Below are positions 9,701 to 16,701 of a stretch of DNA of 64,000 bases, piece by piece (position 1 is the stretch's first letter; each line of letters begins with the position of its first letter). The stretch covers positions 1 through 64,000 of the forward strand of contig CASFJK010000006.1 in the NCBI GenBank assembly GCA_949295025.1, read 5' to 3'. This stretch comes from an uncultured Pseudomonadota bacterium. GTDB lineage: Bacteria > Pseudomonadota > Alphaproteobacteria > RF32 > CAG-239. The notes beneath the pieces are model-generated. The model ran no database searches. It was not told the origin of the DNA and saw only the letters and a program-made list of their open reading frames with translations. Made by a program: the position numbers and the translations under genes.

Positions 9701-10216
9701 GGCGTAACCTATCCGGCATCAGCCTTGGTTGATGTAGATGTTCTCGTTCCTCAAGATCCGACAATGCCTGAACTTGATATAGAGAAAACCAAAAAATATG
9801 GTAGAATTTGTATCTCTTGGGAAAAAACTCCTGATGGAAAATTCAAGCCGATTTATACGGGAACAATCTTTGTCAAGCCAGGAATTATTTCCTTCAAAGA
9901 AGGTTATCAAAAACTTACCGAAATGGATACTGACATCATCACAAAAGAAGTTGGTAATGCATGGGATGGAACAGATCTTTACCCATCATACATTACGGTA
10001 GACAAATCTAGCTCTAATATCACTTGGTCTTATAATGATGTTGAAACCGGTGCATTATACACGGATGTTCACTCTGCCAAGATGGAAGTAGAAGGTGGAT
10101 TTGATAAAGAACAACCTTTTGTTGCCACAGGAGGCGATGCAACAGTTTACCAAATCAATGGTAATAAAATCGTCGTTATTTACAATGGCATCAAATTGTT
10201 TGAAGGATACTTCTAA
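6761..10216 (+). CDS. Giant repeat-containing surface lipoprotein, Bacteroidetes-like
   Basis: A 1151-aa paralogue of the protein at 3167-5536. The signal sequence ends in lipobox TAVSC followed by SDND, then a Pro/Asp-rich linker (SPNPDPDPTPDG) that could hold the protein off the membrane. Five related segments recur about every 185-205 aa, marked near residues 197, 404, 595 (KYNRTEYTLSFKETYG), 781 (KYNLTTYTHTYKEEYDG) and 966 (RYNAAFNISGQYNG). Residues about 1003-1151, from DIEKTKKYGRICISWEK, match the other lipoprotein's C-terminus, including VGNAWDG, YPSYITVDKS and KMEVEGGFDKEQPFV. No catalytic motif was recognised; adhesion or glycan binding is only a guess. The start lacks a Shine-Dalgarno sequence. 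A strong terminator follows at 10227-10259, so it is an independent unit. Confidence 0.9.
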   Translation: MEKKKLLRFLLAIVTVIFTAVSCSDNDFYRGDTPSPNPDPDPTPDGKVTLVEGSSDIKHEWKYSNTLVSDVVTSIATLEHDNGKEITEEQINQLLPFEIKWAQPDEMTRGTKVFTLQEKNFGEKTLSAQENNDNIILKTFDQTFSFVFDGLEFKFETSYQTDSSKYEGIKLPNCLLDSIVYQSQEAEILDKYFVGERPFIRSKVTFTFDVCRHHTHNNEKHTDKIYPYVIVSAPEKVEPGEDIFNGAVIIAGTEKLFFNRVLDKTTDIYTSQVDVWEFWTESGKKRKTYSTELEIKRWIDDAKEAWKVPNIEFGYPNFKEVSNNISEDYSKENVSDYVFQKTTSDWVATWSYANNYQIGVHGSSEKAWKTYLGAKIVAMPSDFQEFYYDKYTYDKYTEIALDGKNYLSYPTMIYFNVLYNGDTDKLSQTQEFLVEKGSVDPPAPKDSITSEKIIYELENNNGNWISKIIFRRIYSQSGQRDSIASQALKRETNLDEKDPFIRPNNSLNLKNMLDPVKISESTKTDETTGHVVTTTVNRHAFDFDFFTFNIEETYQTAYTVYKGEQLNFLAPVPSVALNGQTPNDKGQITGSDGTKYNRTEYTLSFKETYGNFNAMYYPLINIDVKDDSKPETDDIISWSYDRERNGFDTKVILHITRKLSGTNDSIVPAKIAQSHTMSKAQEFFCRDNGLRLADASSSVETSEETKNGITYVTTTTTNRFKYDISNIDGNEYVDVVTTTDVTAYMYFQGTRIDFLAPETSKVSYSGSTPTDKGEVNKNGKKYNLTTYTHTYKEEYDGKTETLTNTVDLYVEPEEVIRTEWRALNEGLERISDTQWKSYFTLYEKFSDGSETNNYKEVLLNVYAQAPAKRTLQLNSAEFDYTSLTPKSVSTSTRSGGQNITVTTLKTPYTLVYTSKANEAVSSEFVFVSETAVYKDGDITVNFKSADWANIQNEGYSAPLQGLVGDYNRYNAAFNISGQYNGVTYPASALVDVDVLVPQDPTMPELDIEKTKKYGRICISWEKTPDGKFKPIYTGTIFVKPGIISFKEGYQKLTEMDTDIITKEVGNAWDGTDLYPSYITVDKSSSNITWSYNDVETGALYTDVHSAKMEVEGGFDKEQPFVATGGDATVYQINGNKIVVIYNGIKLFEGYF

Positions 10217-10226
10217 ACTAAACACT

Positions 10227-10259
10227 AAAAAGCTGCACAAAAAAGTGCAGCTTTTTTTT
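10227..10259 (+). terminator. Rho-independent terminator after the giant lipoprotein
   Basis: AAAAAGCTGCAC pairs with GTGCAGCTTTTT around a six-A loop and continues into a T run of eight. It marks the right end of the Bacteroidetes-like block. Confidence 0.9.
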
Positions 10260-10332
10260 CGTCTAAAAGCATTTTAACACAACATTAATCAATTTAAGTT
10301 ATAAATGTAACATAAATGTCATAAAAAAAAAC

Positions 10333-10361
10333 TTGCATAATATATATATATATGATAAAAA
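10333..10361 (+). promoter_or_regulatory. Probable promoter with an AT-repeat spacer
   Basis: TTGCAT (10333-10338) and TAAAAA (10356-10361) are spaced 17 bases, and the spacer is almost entirely seven AT units (10340-10353). It lies about 46 nt before the barrel gene start. Slippage in the tract would change the spacer in two-base steps, a known route to phase variation in other bacteria; here that is inference. Confidence 0.4.
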
Positions 10362-10406
10362 TAGACAAATTTTGAAAATATTGACAATTTTTTATTGGAG
10401 AATTTT

Positions 10407-11015
10407 ATGCAGAAAAAAATCTTAACCTTTGCCGGAGCTCTGTTACTCTCAACAGTTATCTCCGGAACAGCAGCTGCTAGAGATGGTTGGTATGCAGCTA
10501 TCCGTGGAGGTGTTACCAACTCTAATATGAACTCTGTGGAAGAATCATCAACAACCACAGCTACCGCCGATGTCGATTTTGATAATGTATGGATGATGAG
10601 TGGTGCCGTTGGTTATCGTTACTCCTACTTCCGTGCAGAGTTGGAATATTCTTATCGTGAAGATCACGAAGAAACTAGTAGTTCCGGTGGTAGTGGTACC
10701 GAATTTGGCTTCCACAACTTAATGTTAAATGGTTATTTTGACTTTCTGCCTAACTATGTTGTCAGCCCATACATTAGCGCCGGTATCGGTTGGTCTCAAA
10801 TCAACATGGATATTTTCAGTACCAACTTTGGTGAAAGAATTACTGAAAATAATGATACCGATAACTTCACATGGAGTATTGGTGCTGGTATGACTGTTCG
10901 TGTTAACAAATGCTTGAATATTGATGCCGGTTATCGATACTTAGATATGGGTGATATTGATAACGCCAACATCAATGCTCACGAAGTATACTTTGGTTTA
11001 CGTTACACATTTTAA
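10407..11015 (+). CDS. Outer-membrane beta-barrel protein
   Basis: A 202-aa protein with signal peptide MQKKILTFAGALLLSTVISG and cleavage near AAA/RD, then amphipathic strands ending in GLRYTF, the C-terminal aromatic signature of outer-membrane barrels assembled by BAM. It resembles the small Omp/OmpA-like barrels common in alphaproteobacteria; the exact family is not certain. A Ser/Thr/Gly-rich loop (TSSSGGSGT) would be surface exposed. The ATG at 10407 was chosen because GGAG lies 6 nt upstream; a TTG at 10395 would overlap that site. The native-style ribosome site contrasts with the three genes to the left. Confidence 0.9.
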   Translation: MQKKILTFAGALLLSTVISGTAAARDGWYAAIRGGVTNSNMNSVEESSTTTATADVDFDNVWMMSGAVGYRYSYFRAELEYSYREDHEETSSSGGSGTEFGFHNLMLNGYFDFLPNYVVSPYISAGIGWSQINMDIFSTNFGERITENNDTDNFTWSIGAGMTVRVNKCLNIDAGYRYLDMGDIDNANINAHEVYFGLRYTF

Positions 11016-11027
11016 TATATCTGCCTA

Positions 11028-11057
11028 AAGGGGTGCTTTCTTTGAAAAACACCCCTT
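11028..11057. other. Perfect 8-bp hairpin without T run
   Basis: AAGGGGTG and CACCCCTT form a perfect stem directly after the barrel gene. Neither strand has a long T run behind it, so it may be a mRNA 3'-end stabiliser or a weak terminator ahead of the stronger one at 11088. Confidence 0.45.
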
Positions 11058-11087
11058 CTTAAAAAAATGCATACATCTCCAAAATAT

Positions 11088-11128
11088 AAAAAATCCCTTC
11101 TTAACTTTTATTAAGAAGGGATTTTTTT
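11088..11128. terminator. Bidirectional terminator between the barrel gene and yacG
   Basis: AAATCCCTTCTTAA (11091-11104) and TTAAGAAGGGATTT (11111-11124) form a perfect 14-bp stem flanked by A and T runs, so it can serve both convergent genes. Confidence 0.92.
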
Positions 11129-11141
11129 CATAACAAAAAAA

Positions 11142-11339
11142 TTACTCTTCGTTTTCTTCGTAAAGCTTTTTTTCCATAGCTTCATTCAGTTCTTTAATAT
11201 CTTCTTCATCAAGCTCTTCTGCCGGAATGGCATAACTCCCGTTGAGCCAATTTCCCAAATCAATATCTGCACAACGCTTAGAACAAAAAGGACGATACTT
11301 CAAATCACTGAATTCTTTTTTGCAGATAGGACATTTCAT
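11142..11339 (-). CDS. yacG: DNA gyrase inhibitor YacG, zinc-binding
   Basis: YacG is a small zinc protein that binds GyrB and inhibits gyrase. This 65-aa protein has the four-cysteine site, CPIC near the start and FCSKRC about 15 residues later, followed by the LGNW motif and an acidic tail rich in Glu. The ATG at 11339 overlaps the rng stop as ATGA, indicating translational coupling; a longer reading frame upstream lies inside rng. It is the last gene of the maf-rng-yacG cluster, an arrangement found in many alphaproteobacteria. Confidence 0.92.
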   Translation of the reverse strand: MKCPICKKEFSDLKYRPFCSKRCADIDLGNWLNGSYAIPAEELDEEDIKELNEAMEKKLYEENEE

Positions 11340-12505
11340 TTCATCACTCTCCCTGTTCCTTGGCAACTTTCGCATTCAACCGAAAGCATATCCAACAAAC
11401 TTGGGCGTTTACGAACTCTGATAATTTCCACATTTCCGGCACGGCTTAAACCCAAAACCGTTGTACGAGTAGCATCTTCAGCCACTTCTTTTTCCAAAAT
11501 TTCGATAACAGATTTCAAATAACGATAATCTGAAGAGCCTGCAAAGTCGATAATAATTTTTCCCGATAAATTACGCAAACGTATTTGTTTAGCAATCTCC
11601 ACAGCAGCTTCTTCATTTAAGTGAGATAAACTGCCTCTGCCGTTATCACGACCACTATCAACGTCAATAGCCACAAAAGCTTTAGTTTCTTCTATAGTTA
11701 CACGACCTCCGCTCTTAAGCTTTACATTTTTATCCAAAGCCTCAACGATGGCATCTTCCAAGCCAAATGTTTCAAAAGGCTGAGCATCAATCTCAGTATT
11801 CACATTTTCACCAAAGCGAGCTTTAATTTCCTCTTCTACATTTCTGCTGTTCAAAACCACCTTTTTAAGCTGAGATTGGTATTTATTAATATATTCAAAA
11901 ACAGGATTAGCCTTTGCCAAAAGCAAAGCCGGCGCAGATAATTTTCTGGCATTTTGACGAACATTTTCATACAAGGAACGCAAATAAGCCATTTCATCTA
12001 AAATTTGTTTTTCTGTTTCATTAACGGCAGAGGTACGAACAATCCATCCCTCCTGTCCGGTTGTATTTTCAATCACCAATTGACGATAAGCCTCTGCTTT
12101 GGCTCTGTCATTAATTTTTGAAGAAGCTTCCACCGTCAGTTTATAAGGACAATAAACCAAATTTTCTCCGACAAACTGTAAAGCTCTTGTTACTTTTGGA
12201 CCTTTTTCTGCACGTTTTTCTTGTGCCACTTGAACAACCAAACTTTGTCCTTCACAGATTTTGAGTTCATCCAAACCATATTCTTCGGCATTAAGAAAAG
12301 CTTCTCTTCCTTCTCCCAATTCTACAAAAAAGCCAATTTTTCCATTAGCAAGTTCAACCTTGCGAACAACTTTTCCCAGATAAATATTTCCTTCAAGAGC
12401 GCGATTCGCTTCAATAATTTCTAACTCTTTTAAATCGCCATTTCCTAAAAGAGCAATACGCGTTGCTGCATTTTTTGTCTCATAGACAATTGTATCGATA
12501 CTCAT
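11336..12505 (-). CDS. rng: Ribonuclease E/G family endoribonuclease
   Basis: A 389-aa RNase E/G catalytic protein that cuts single-stranded RNA in rRNA maturation and mRNA decay. The metal-binding aspartates are visible in AIDVDSG and IIIDFAG, and the C-terminus has CESCQGTG, the zinc-link region. An S1-like RNA-binding part is expected near residues 35-115. It is shorter than E. coli RNase G (489 aa) and lacks the long scaffold tail of RNase E. It overlaps maf at its start (ATGA) and yacG at its end, so the three are coupled. Confidence 0.93.
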   Translation of the reverse strand: MSIDTIVYETKNAATRIALLGNGDLKELEIIEANRALEGNIYLGKVVRKVELANGKIGFFVELGEGREAFLNAEEYGLDELKICEGQSLVVQVAQEKRAEKGPKVTRALQFVGENLVYCPYKLTVEASSKINDRAKAEAYRQLVIENTTGQEGWIVRTSAVNETEKQILDEMAYLRSLYENVRQNARKLSAPALLLAKANPVFEYINKYQSQLKKVVLNSRNVEEEIKARFGENVNTEIDAQPFETFGLEDAIVEALDKNVKLKSGGRVTIEETKAFVAIDVDSGRDNGRGSLSHLNEEAAVEIAKQIRLRNLSGKIIIDFAGSSDYRYLKSVIEILEKEVAEDATRTTVLGLSRAGNVEIIRVRKRPSLLDMLSVECESCQGTGRVMK

Positions 12506-13074
12506 TTTATTCCCACTCCTAAAAGCAAATTTCGGGTTTCATATAACGGGAGCCCTACCACACCTGAATAAGAACCGACTAATTTTTTCACATAGGCGGC
12601 CAACTTTCCTTCGATTTTATATCCGCAACATCCCACCCATTCATGAGATGCAACATAATCATCAATTTCTGTAGGAGAAAGATTTTTCATCAATATACGG
12701 GTAGAATTCACACGCACGCAAACCTTACCGTTTCTATCAACAACACAAACGGCACTGATAACTCTATGCGCTTTTCCGGACAACAAATTCATGACTTGGC
12801 GCTGTTCTTCATCAGTTTTAGATTTATGCAAAATCTTTGTTCCCACCACAACAATTGTATCTGCGCCTAAAACAATTTCATGTGGATATTGGGCCGATAT
12901 GGCCAATGCTTTTTCCATGGCCATACGTTTGACATAAGCAAAAGGTTTTTCTCCAACTTTTTCGCTTTCATCAATATCGGCAGGAACAATTGCCTTTGGC
13001 GACAATTCTGCTTGTGCCAACAGTGCCTTACGCTGCGGAGAGCCTGATGCCAAAATAAAATTTTTTACCATCAT
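12502..13074 (-). CDS. maf: Maf-like nucleoside triphosphate pyrophosphatase
   Basis: Maf proteins hydrolyse dTTP/UTP or modified nucleotides to monophosphates, a house-cleaning role. Motifs visible are LASGSPQRKALL at the start, GADTIVVV in the middle and SYSGVVGLPLYET near the C-terminus; the total is about 190 aa, normal for the family. Several starts are possible (TTG 13077, ATG 13074, ATG 13071); 13074 is taken. It lies a few bases after dksA and overlaps rng by four bases, so dksA-maf-rng-yacG may form one transcript. Confidence 0.92.
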   Translation of the reverse strand: MMVKNFILASGSPQRKALLAQAELSPKAIVPADIDESEKVGEKPFAYVKRMAMEKALAISAQYPHEIVLGADTIVVVGTKILHKSKTDEEQRQVMNLLSGKAHRVISAVCVVDRNGKVCVRVNSTRILMKNLSPTEIDDYVASHEWVGCCGYKIEGKLAAYVKKLVGSYSGVVGLPLYETRNLLLGVGIK

Positions 13075-13079
13075 CAAGC

Positions 13080-13505
13080 TTAAGCTTCGTCGTCGTAAGT
13101 TTTTTCCATTCTTTCATGGCGCTCTTGTGCTTCAATAGACAAAGTAGCCACAGGTCGTACTTCCAAACGCTCAACCCCAATTGGCTCACCTGTTTCTTCA
13201 CAATAGCCATACACACCATCTTCAATACGTTTAATTGCTTCATCAATTTTAGAAATCAATTTACGAGCACGATCACGTGTACGCAATTCCAAAGCTTTAT
13301 CTGTTTCCAAAGAAGCTCTGTCAATTTGATCAGGCTGATTCAAGCCACCTTGTTTCAACTCATCCAATGTATCTTTAGATTGATTAATCAAAGATTTTTT
13401 CCAGTTAATAAGTTTCTGACGAAAATATTCCAACATAACCGGGTTCATATATTCTTCATCAGCACTCGGACGATAATCCGGCGGTAAAATTGCAACAGGT
13501 TCCAT
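13080..13505 (-). CDS. dksA: RNA polymerase-binding transcription factor DksA
   Basis: DksA enters the RNA polymerase secondary channel and works with ppGpp on rRNA and amino-acid promoters. The 141-aa protein has the coiled-coil region (residues about 30-100) and a C-terminal globular part with YGYCEETGEPIG and VATLSIEAQERHE. Three of the four classical zinc cysteines are replaced, the pattern usual in alphaproteobacterial DksA. The ATG at 13505 is preferred over 13511 because AAGGAG sits 7 nt before it. Confidence 0.94.
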   Translation of the reverse strand: MEPVAILPPDYRPSADEEYMNPVMLEYFRQKLINWKKSLINQSKDTLDELKQGGLNQPDQIDRASLETDKALELRTRDRARKLISKIDEAIKRIEDGVYGYCEETGEPIGVERLEVRPVATLSIEAQERHERMEKTYDDEA

Positions 13506-13560
13506 GTTCATACTCCTTCAAAATAATTGAACTGGTTTATTTTTTAGCAAATTATAAAGG

Positions 13561-13594
13561 AAAAAACTTAACTTCAAGTTAAATAATTAAGTTT
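13561..13594 (-). terminator. AU-rich terminator-like hairpin between fliX and dksA
   Basis: On the minus strand AAACTTAA pairs with TTAAGTTT and is followed by Ts. An alternative inner palindrome TTAACTT/AAGTTAA exists in the loop. It probably ends fliX transcription; the dksA promoter may overlap it (TATAAT follows). The stem is AU-only and therefore weak. Confidence 0.4.
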
Positions 13595-13600
13595 CAACCG

Positions 13601-14023
13601 CTATTTTGTTAACTTTGCCAGTTCCACCTCAACGCGCAACTCAATTTCTGCAATAATATCAAGCAAGCGCTTATCTTCACACATTGTTTTTTGTTCTTTA
13701 ACCATGCGTGAAATTTCTATCAACTCATCTTTTGCAATATATCCTCTCAACAAAGCAGAGCGAATATCATCAAGTTTATCAAGCAATGTTTTACCGCGTT
13801 TTATCATTTTTTTGCGGCGTTCTTTCTCTTCGATTCCATCAACCATTTGTGTCGCAAAAATTGCATCCAAACTAGAAACATTTGTCATTCCTGAAACAGG
13901 CGCACTTTGTTGATTGGAAATTGGTTTTAAAAAAGAAGCAAAATCACCACCCGTTGATGATCTTTTTACCTTTCCTGAAGAGATTTCACTATTTGCATTT
14001 ATATCACTAACTTTCATTACCAT
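13601..14023 (-). CDS. fliX: Flagellar assembly regulator FliX
   Basis: FliX is an alphaproteobacterial protein that couples flagellar basal-body assembly to class II/III gene control with FlbD. The 140-aa length matches the family (about 140 aa), and the layout does too: a polar disordered N-terminus, then SSLDAIFATQMVDGIEEKERR and a helical C-terminus (LLDKLDDIRSALLRG, AEIELRVEVELAKL). GGAG lies 5 nt before the ATG. No other flagellar gene is adjacent; fliO and fliP are 8 kb away on the other strand. Assignment is by pattern recognition, moderately strong. Confidence 0.8.
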   Translation of the reverse strand: MVMKVSDINANSEISSGKVKRSSTGGDFASFLKPISNQQSAPVSGMTNVSSLDAIFATQMVDGIEEKERRKKMIKRGKTLLDKLDDIRSALLRGYIAKDELIEISRMVKEQKTMCEDKRLLDIIAEIELRVEVELAKLTK

Positions 14024-14034
14024 TCAAACTCCGC

Positions 14035-14589
14035 TTATTGAAATGTCCATTCTATCACATTTTCAGAACTTTTATCTTTGCACATAGAGGCTGCATCTTT
14101 TAATGCTACTGGTAACTTATGTGACGTCCCCGTTCCCGTCCAGCTATAAGTTTTTCCACCGGCTTTCAGTTTTATCAAATCCGAAGTATTATTAACGGTC
14201 CAATCCATCGCCAGTAAATCGATACAAGCAGATTTTTTCATATCAGAAAACACAATTGTATAATCATATTGAGTTCCGGATAGCTGCACATCTCCTTTAT
14301 ATGCATGAAAGACTCTATCCCCGCTAACCATATCAAAAGGAATAACTCGTTCCTTAATCAACGTCGTCATAATATTGGGTTTAATCAAATCTCTATAATC
14401 GGCTGCAGCGGAATAACGCATTTGAATGTTTTTTTGCAAATCTCTTATCTGCTGCACAATTGCCGTTTGTTTATAGCGGTCATAAACTTTTGAAACGGTT
14501 GAAAAGATTCCGGTTGTAATCATCGCAATAATACCGATAACACCGATAGCTTCAATCATAGTAGAACCTTTTTGGCAATTTCTTAACAT
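14035..14589 (-). CDS. Type IV prepilin-like protein (PilS-like)
   Basis: A 184-aa protein with a prepilin leader: short basic N-terminus, then KG/STMIEAIGVIGIIAMI, where the glutamate at +5 and the long hydrophobic helix are hallmarks of class III prepilins processed by PilD-type peptidases. The mature part carries cysteines (SACID and SMCKDK) that could form the usual C-terminal disulphide. It resembles PilS-type type IVb pilins or pseudopilins. No assembly ATPase or secretin is nearby. AGGTG precedes the tandem ATGs; 14589 gives the better spacing. Confidence 0.75.
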   Translation of the reverse strand: MLRNCQKGSTMIEAIGVIGIIAMITTGIFSTVSKVYDRYKQTAIVQQIRDLQKNIQMRYSAAADYRDLIKPNIMTTLIKERVIPFDMVSGDRVFHAYKGDVQLSGTQYDYTIVFSDMKKSACIDLLAMDWTVNNTSDLIKLKAGGKTYSWTGTGTSHKLPVALKDAASMCKDKSSENVIEWTFQ

Positions 14590-14713
14590 CATCTCACCTG
14601 CCTAAAACCATTATATTTGTTAAGGTTATCACGTTTTTTTATCATAAACAATCATTTTGTAATATAAATTTACTTTATTTTTAGAAAATAAGTTGTAAAG
14701 TATTGTTTGTATA

Positions 14714-14737
14714 GATTTTAACAAGCAAGTTAAAATC
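14714..14737. promoter_or_regulatory. Perfect 9-bp dyad upstream of a barrel gene
   Basis: GATTTTAAC and GTTAAAATC surround AAGCAA, 35 bp before the start at 14772. There is no T run, so it is either an operator for a dimeric regulator or a 5'-leader hairpin that stabilises the mRNA. Confidence 0.45.
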
Positions 14738-14771
14738 TGACAAAGGTTAAACTTTATAAAGGAAAAATTAG

Positions 14772-15326
14772 ATGAAAAAAACTATTGGTGCATTGATGGT
14801 TGCTGCATCTGCCATTGCAATGGCTGCTAATGCAGAAGCTATGGAATACAATCCGTATGTTGGTGCTGAATATGGCTATTCTTTCTTGAATGGTGGTATT
14901 GATTCTAACAACTTCAACTCTGGTAAAATCTTCGTTGGTTCTCAATACAACGAAAACTTTGGTGTTGAAGCTTTCTACCAACGCACAACTTCTGATAAAA
15001 AAGCAGACAAAGCTGGTAGTGTAGATAAAACCAAATACGAAGCTTATGGTATCGATGCTTTAGGTTACCTCCCCTTGGGTTGTGATCAAGAAGTTGCTTT
15101 GATTGGTACAGCTGGTTTAGCTTACTATGACTTCAAAGGCAAAGAAGAAGGTGGTAAAACCGAAGGTGAAGGTATGTGGGGTTACCGTTTAGGTGCCGGT
15201 GCTGAATACAATGTAAATGAAAACATTGCTGTTCGTGCTTTAGCTCGTTACACCAAATTAGATCAACGCGTTGCTGATGCTAACGACATGATGGAATATT
15301 CTATCGGTGCTAGATACAACTTCTAA
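14772..15326 (+). CDS. Outer-membrane beta-barrel protein (OmpA/Omp25-like)
   Basis: A 184-aa protein with signal peptide MKKTIGALMVAASAIAMAAN and cleavage near AEA/ME, followed by eight or so amphipathic strands (NPYVGAEYGYSF, GVEAFYQRT, ALIGTAGLAYYDF, YRLGAGAEYNV) and the terminal signature SIGARYNF. This matches small OMP_b-brl-type barrels. AAAGGA precedes the ATG, the leader has a perfect dyad at 14714-14737, and a strong terminator follows, so it is monocistronic and probably abundantly expressed. Ligand and role are unknown. Confidence 0.92.
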   Translation: MKKTIGALMVAASAIAMAANAEAMEYNPYVGAEYGYSFLNGGIDSNNFNSGKIFVGSQYNENFGVEAFYQRTTSDKKADKAGSVDKTKYEAYGIDALGYLPLGCDQEVALIGTAGLAYYDFKGKEEGGKTEGEGMWGYRLGAGAEYNVNENIAVRALARYTKLDQRVADANDMMEYSIGARYNF

Positions 15327-15343
15327 TTTGTAGACGCTATTTC

Positions 15344-15374
15344 AAAAAAGGGAAGCAATTTACTTCCCTTTTTT
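15344..15374 (+). terminator. Rho-independent terminator
   Basis: AAAAAAGGGAAG pairs with CTTCCCTTTTTT around a seven-base loop; it follows the barrel gene by 18 nt. Confidence 0.92.
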
Positions 15375-15440
15375 ATTGCCTTATTACCAAGATTATCCTA
15401 CAATTCATCATAATTTAATTTTTTATACCAAGGATCCATA

Positions 15441-15944
15441 ATGAAAAAATTTTTACTTCTTTTTCCTTTACTTTTGCTTATAAATGCCTGCTCTGATGAA
15501 GGTGATAATTCCAATAAAACAACACAAGAAATTGCCACTAAAGAAATTCAAATGTTTTCATTACCCAGCACCGATATCATAAACAGCCAATTTTCCTTTT
15601 CTGCAAACGATGCTGATTCTGTTTTTGCCAACAAAAATGAAATTATTAACGCCATCAATAACGTTATAAAATGCACCCTCTCTCCCCAAAATCAAACTTG
15701 CAAACAAGCAACTTTGCCTAAGTTCATTTTAATGGAAGATGAAAGCTTACAACGCCCAACACAAATACAATATAAAATCACACAGATAAAACCACTTGCT
15801 GGAGGTCTTCTTCATATCCATACCCAAAGCCAATGCAACAACAACTGGTTTGGTCTGTGTCAAGGAAACATTATTTATGTTTTGCAAAACCAAAATAACT
15901 CTTGGTTCGTAAGCGATATTTTTGCTCTTGAAAGCACCAAATAA
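15441..15944 (+). CDS. Predicted lipoprotein, unknown function
   Basis: A 167-aa protein with a lysine-starting leader and the lipobox LINAC, then SDEGDNSN; the acidic residue at +3 and not +2 suggests outer-membrane sorting by Lol. The mature part has four cysteines (KCTLSPQNQTC, QCNNNWFGLCQG) that could form two disulphides. No family was recognised. AAGGATCC precedes the ATG. It is 80 nt upstream of a HAD phosphatase but has no obvious functional link to it. Confidence 0.8.
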   Translation: MKKFLLLFPLLLLINACSDEGDNSNKTTQEIATKEIQMFSLPSTDIINSQFSFSANDADSVFANKNEIINAINNVIKCTLSPQNQTCKQATLPKFILMEDESLQRPTQIQYKITQIKPLAGGLLHIHTQSQCNNNWFGLCQGNIIYVLQNQNNSWFVSDIFALESTK

Positions 15945-16023
15945 AACAAAATCCTATTGACGAAACCAATGCAAATTGTTAACCTTAAAGGGTTGCATGG
16001 ATAAATAAATAATGGAGAAAAAA

Positions 16024-16701
16024 GTGCAAAATAAAAAAGTCATTGTCTGGGATTTAGATAACACTCTTTATGTTGAAACAGACGAATTTAAAGACATGCT
16101 TGATGAGGCTACAGCCATTGCCTTAGTCAAAGATTTAGGCTTGAAAATGGACATTCCGACAGCCAAAGCTATGGTCAAACAGTCTTACAAAGAATATCGC
16201 AACGGCGGTGAAATCTTTATTAAGGAATATGGCATTGACCCCAAAGCACTTTTTGATGCTTATCATGAAAGAAAACCTGTTGATGTAATTGAACCCTATG
16301 ATGGACTTCTTAACCGTTTAGAAAAGCTTCCTTATGATCAATATGTTTTTACAACCAGTAGCCGCAATGCTGCTGAAAGAATTTTAAAACGCATTGGTCT
16401 TTATGAATTTTTTAAAGGAAAATTCTATTCTGTAGAAGATTTTGGTGTTTATAAAAAGAACGAAAGTTCTGAAGTTTACTCTCAATTTTGCAACAAAATT
16501 GGGACAAATCCGCAAGATTGCATTTTTGTAGATGATAGCTATTCAAATTTGGAATTTGCTAAAGAAATCGGCATGACAACCGTCCGCATTTTTTACAATA
16601 ACAACTCGGCCAAAGACAAAACCTATATTGATGCTGCCTACAAAGGAATCAATGCATTTATAGATGCTCTTTTAGCTAACGGCGAAAATGCTTTGCATTA
16701 A
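16024..16701 (+). CDS. HAD-family hydrolase, pyrimidine 5'-nucleotidase type
   Basis: Begins with HAD motif I VIVWDLDNTLYVETDEF (nucleophile DxD), with motif II in VFTTSSRN, a lysine in YKKNES and motif IV in CIFVDDSYSNLEFA. The alpha-helical cap between motifs I and II is the subfamily I type of SDT1/pyrimidine 5'-nucleotidases. It is 225 aa. GTG at 16024 is favoured because GGAG lies 6 nt before it; an ATG at 16012 overlaps that site. The 3' end overlaps the convergent gene by 26 bp. The substrate is inferred from the family only. Confidence 0.87.
   Translation: MQNKKVIVWDLDNTLYVETDEFKDMLDEATAIALVKDLGLKMDIPTAKAMVKQSYKEYRNGGEIFIKEYGIDPKALFDAYHERKPVDVIEPYDGLLNRLEKLPYDQYVFTTSSRNAAERILKRIGLYEFFKGKFYSVEDFGVYKKNESSEVYSQFCNKIGTNPQDCIFVDDSYSNLEFAKEIGMTTVRIFYNNNSAKDKTYIDAAYKGINAFIDALLANGENALH

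Noticed and set aside
13080..13505. Loss of zinc cysteines in DksA as a novelty
   Set aside because: This pattern is usual for alphaproteobacterial DksA and does not suggest a broken gene.
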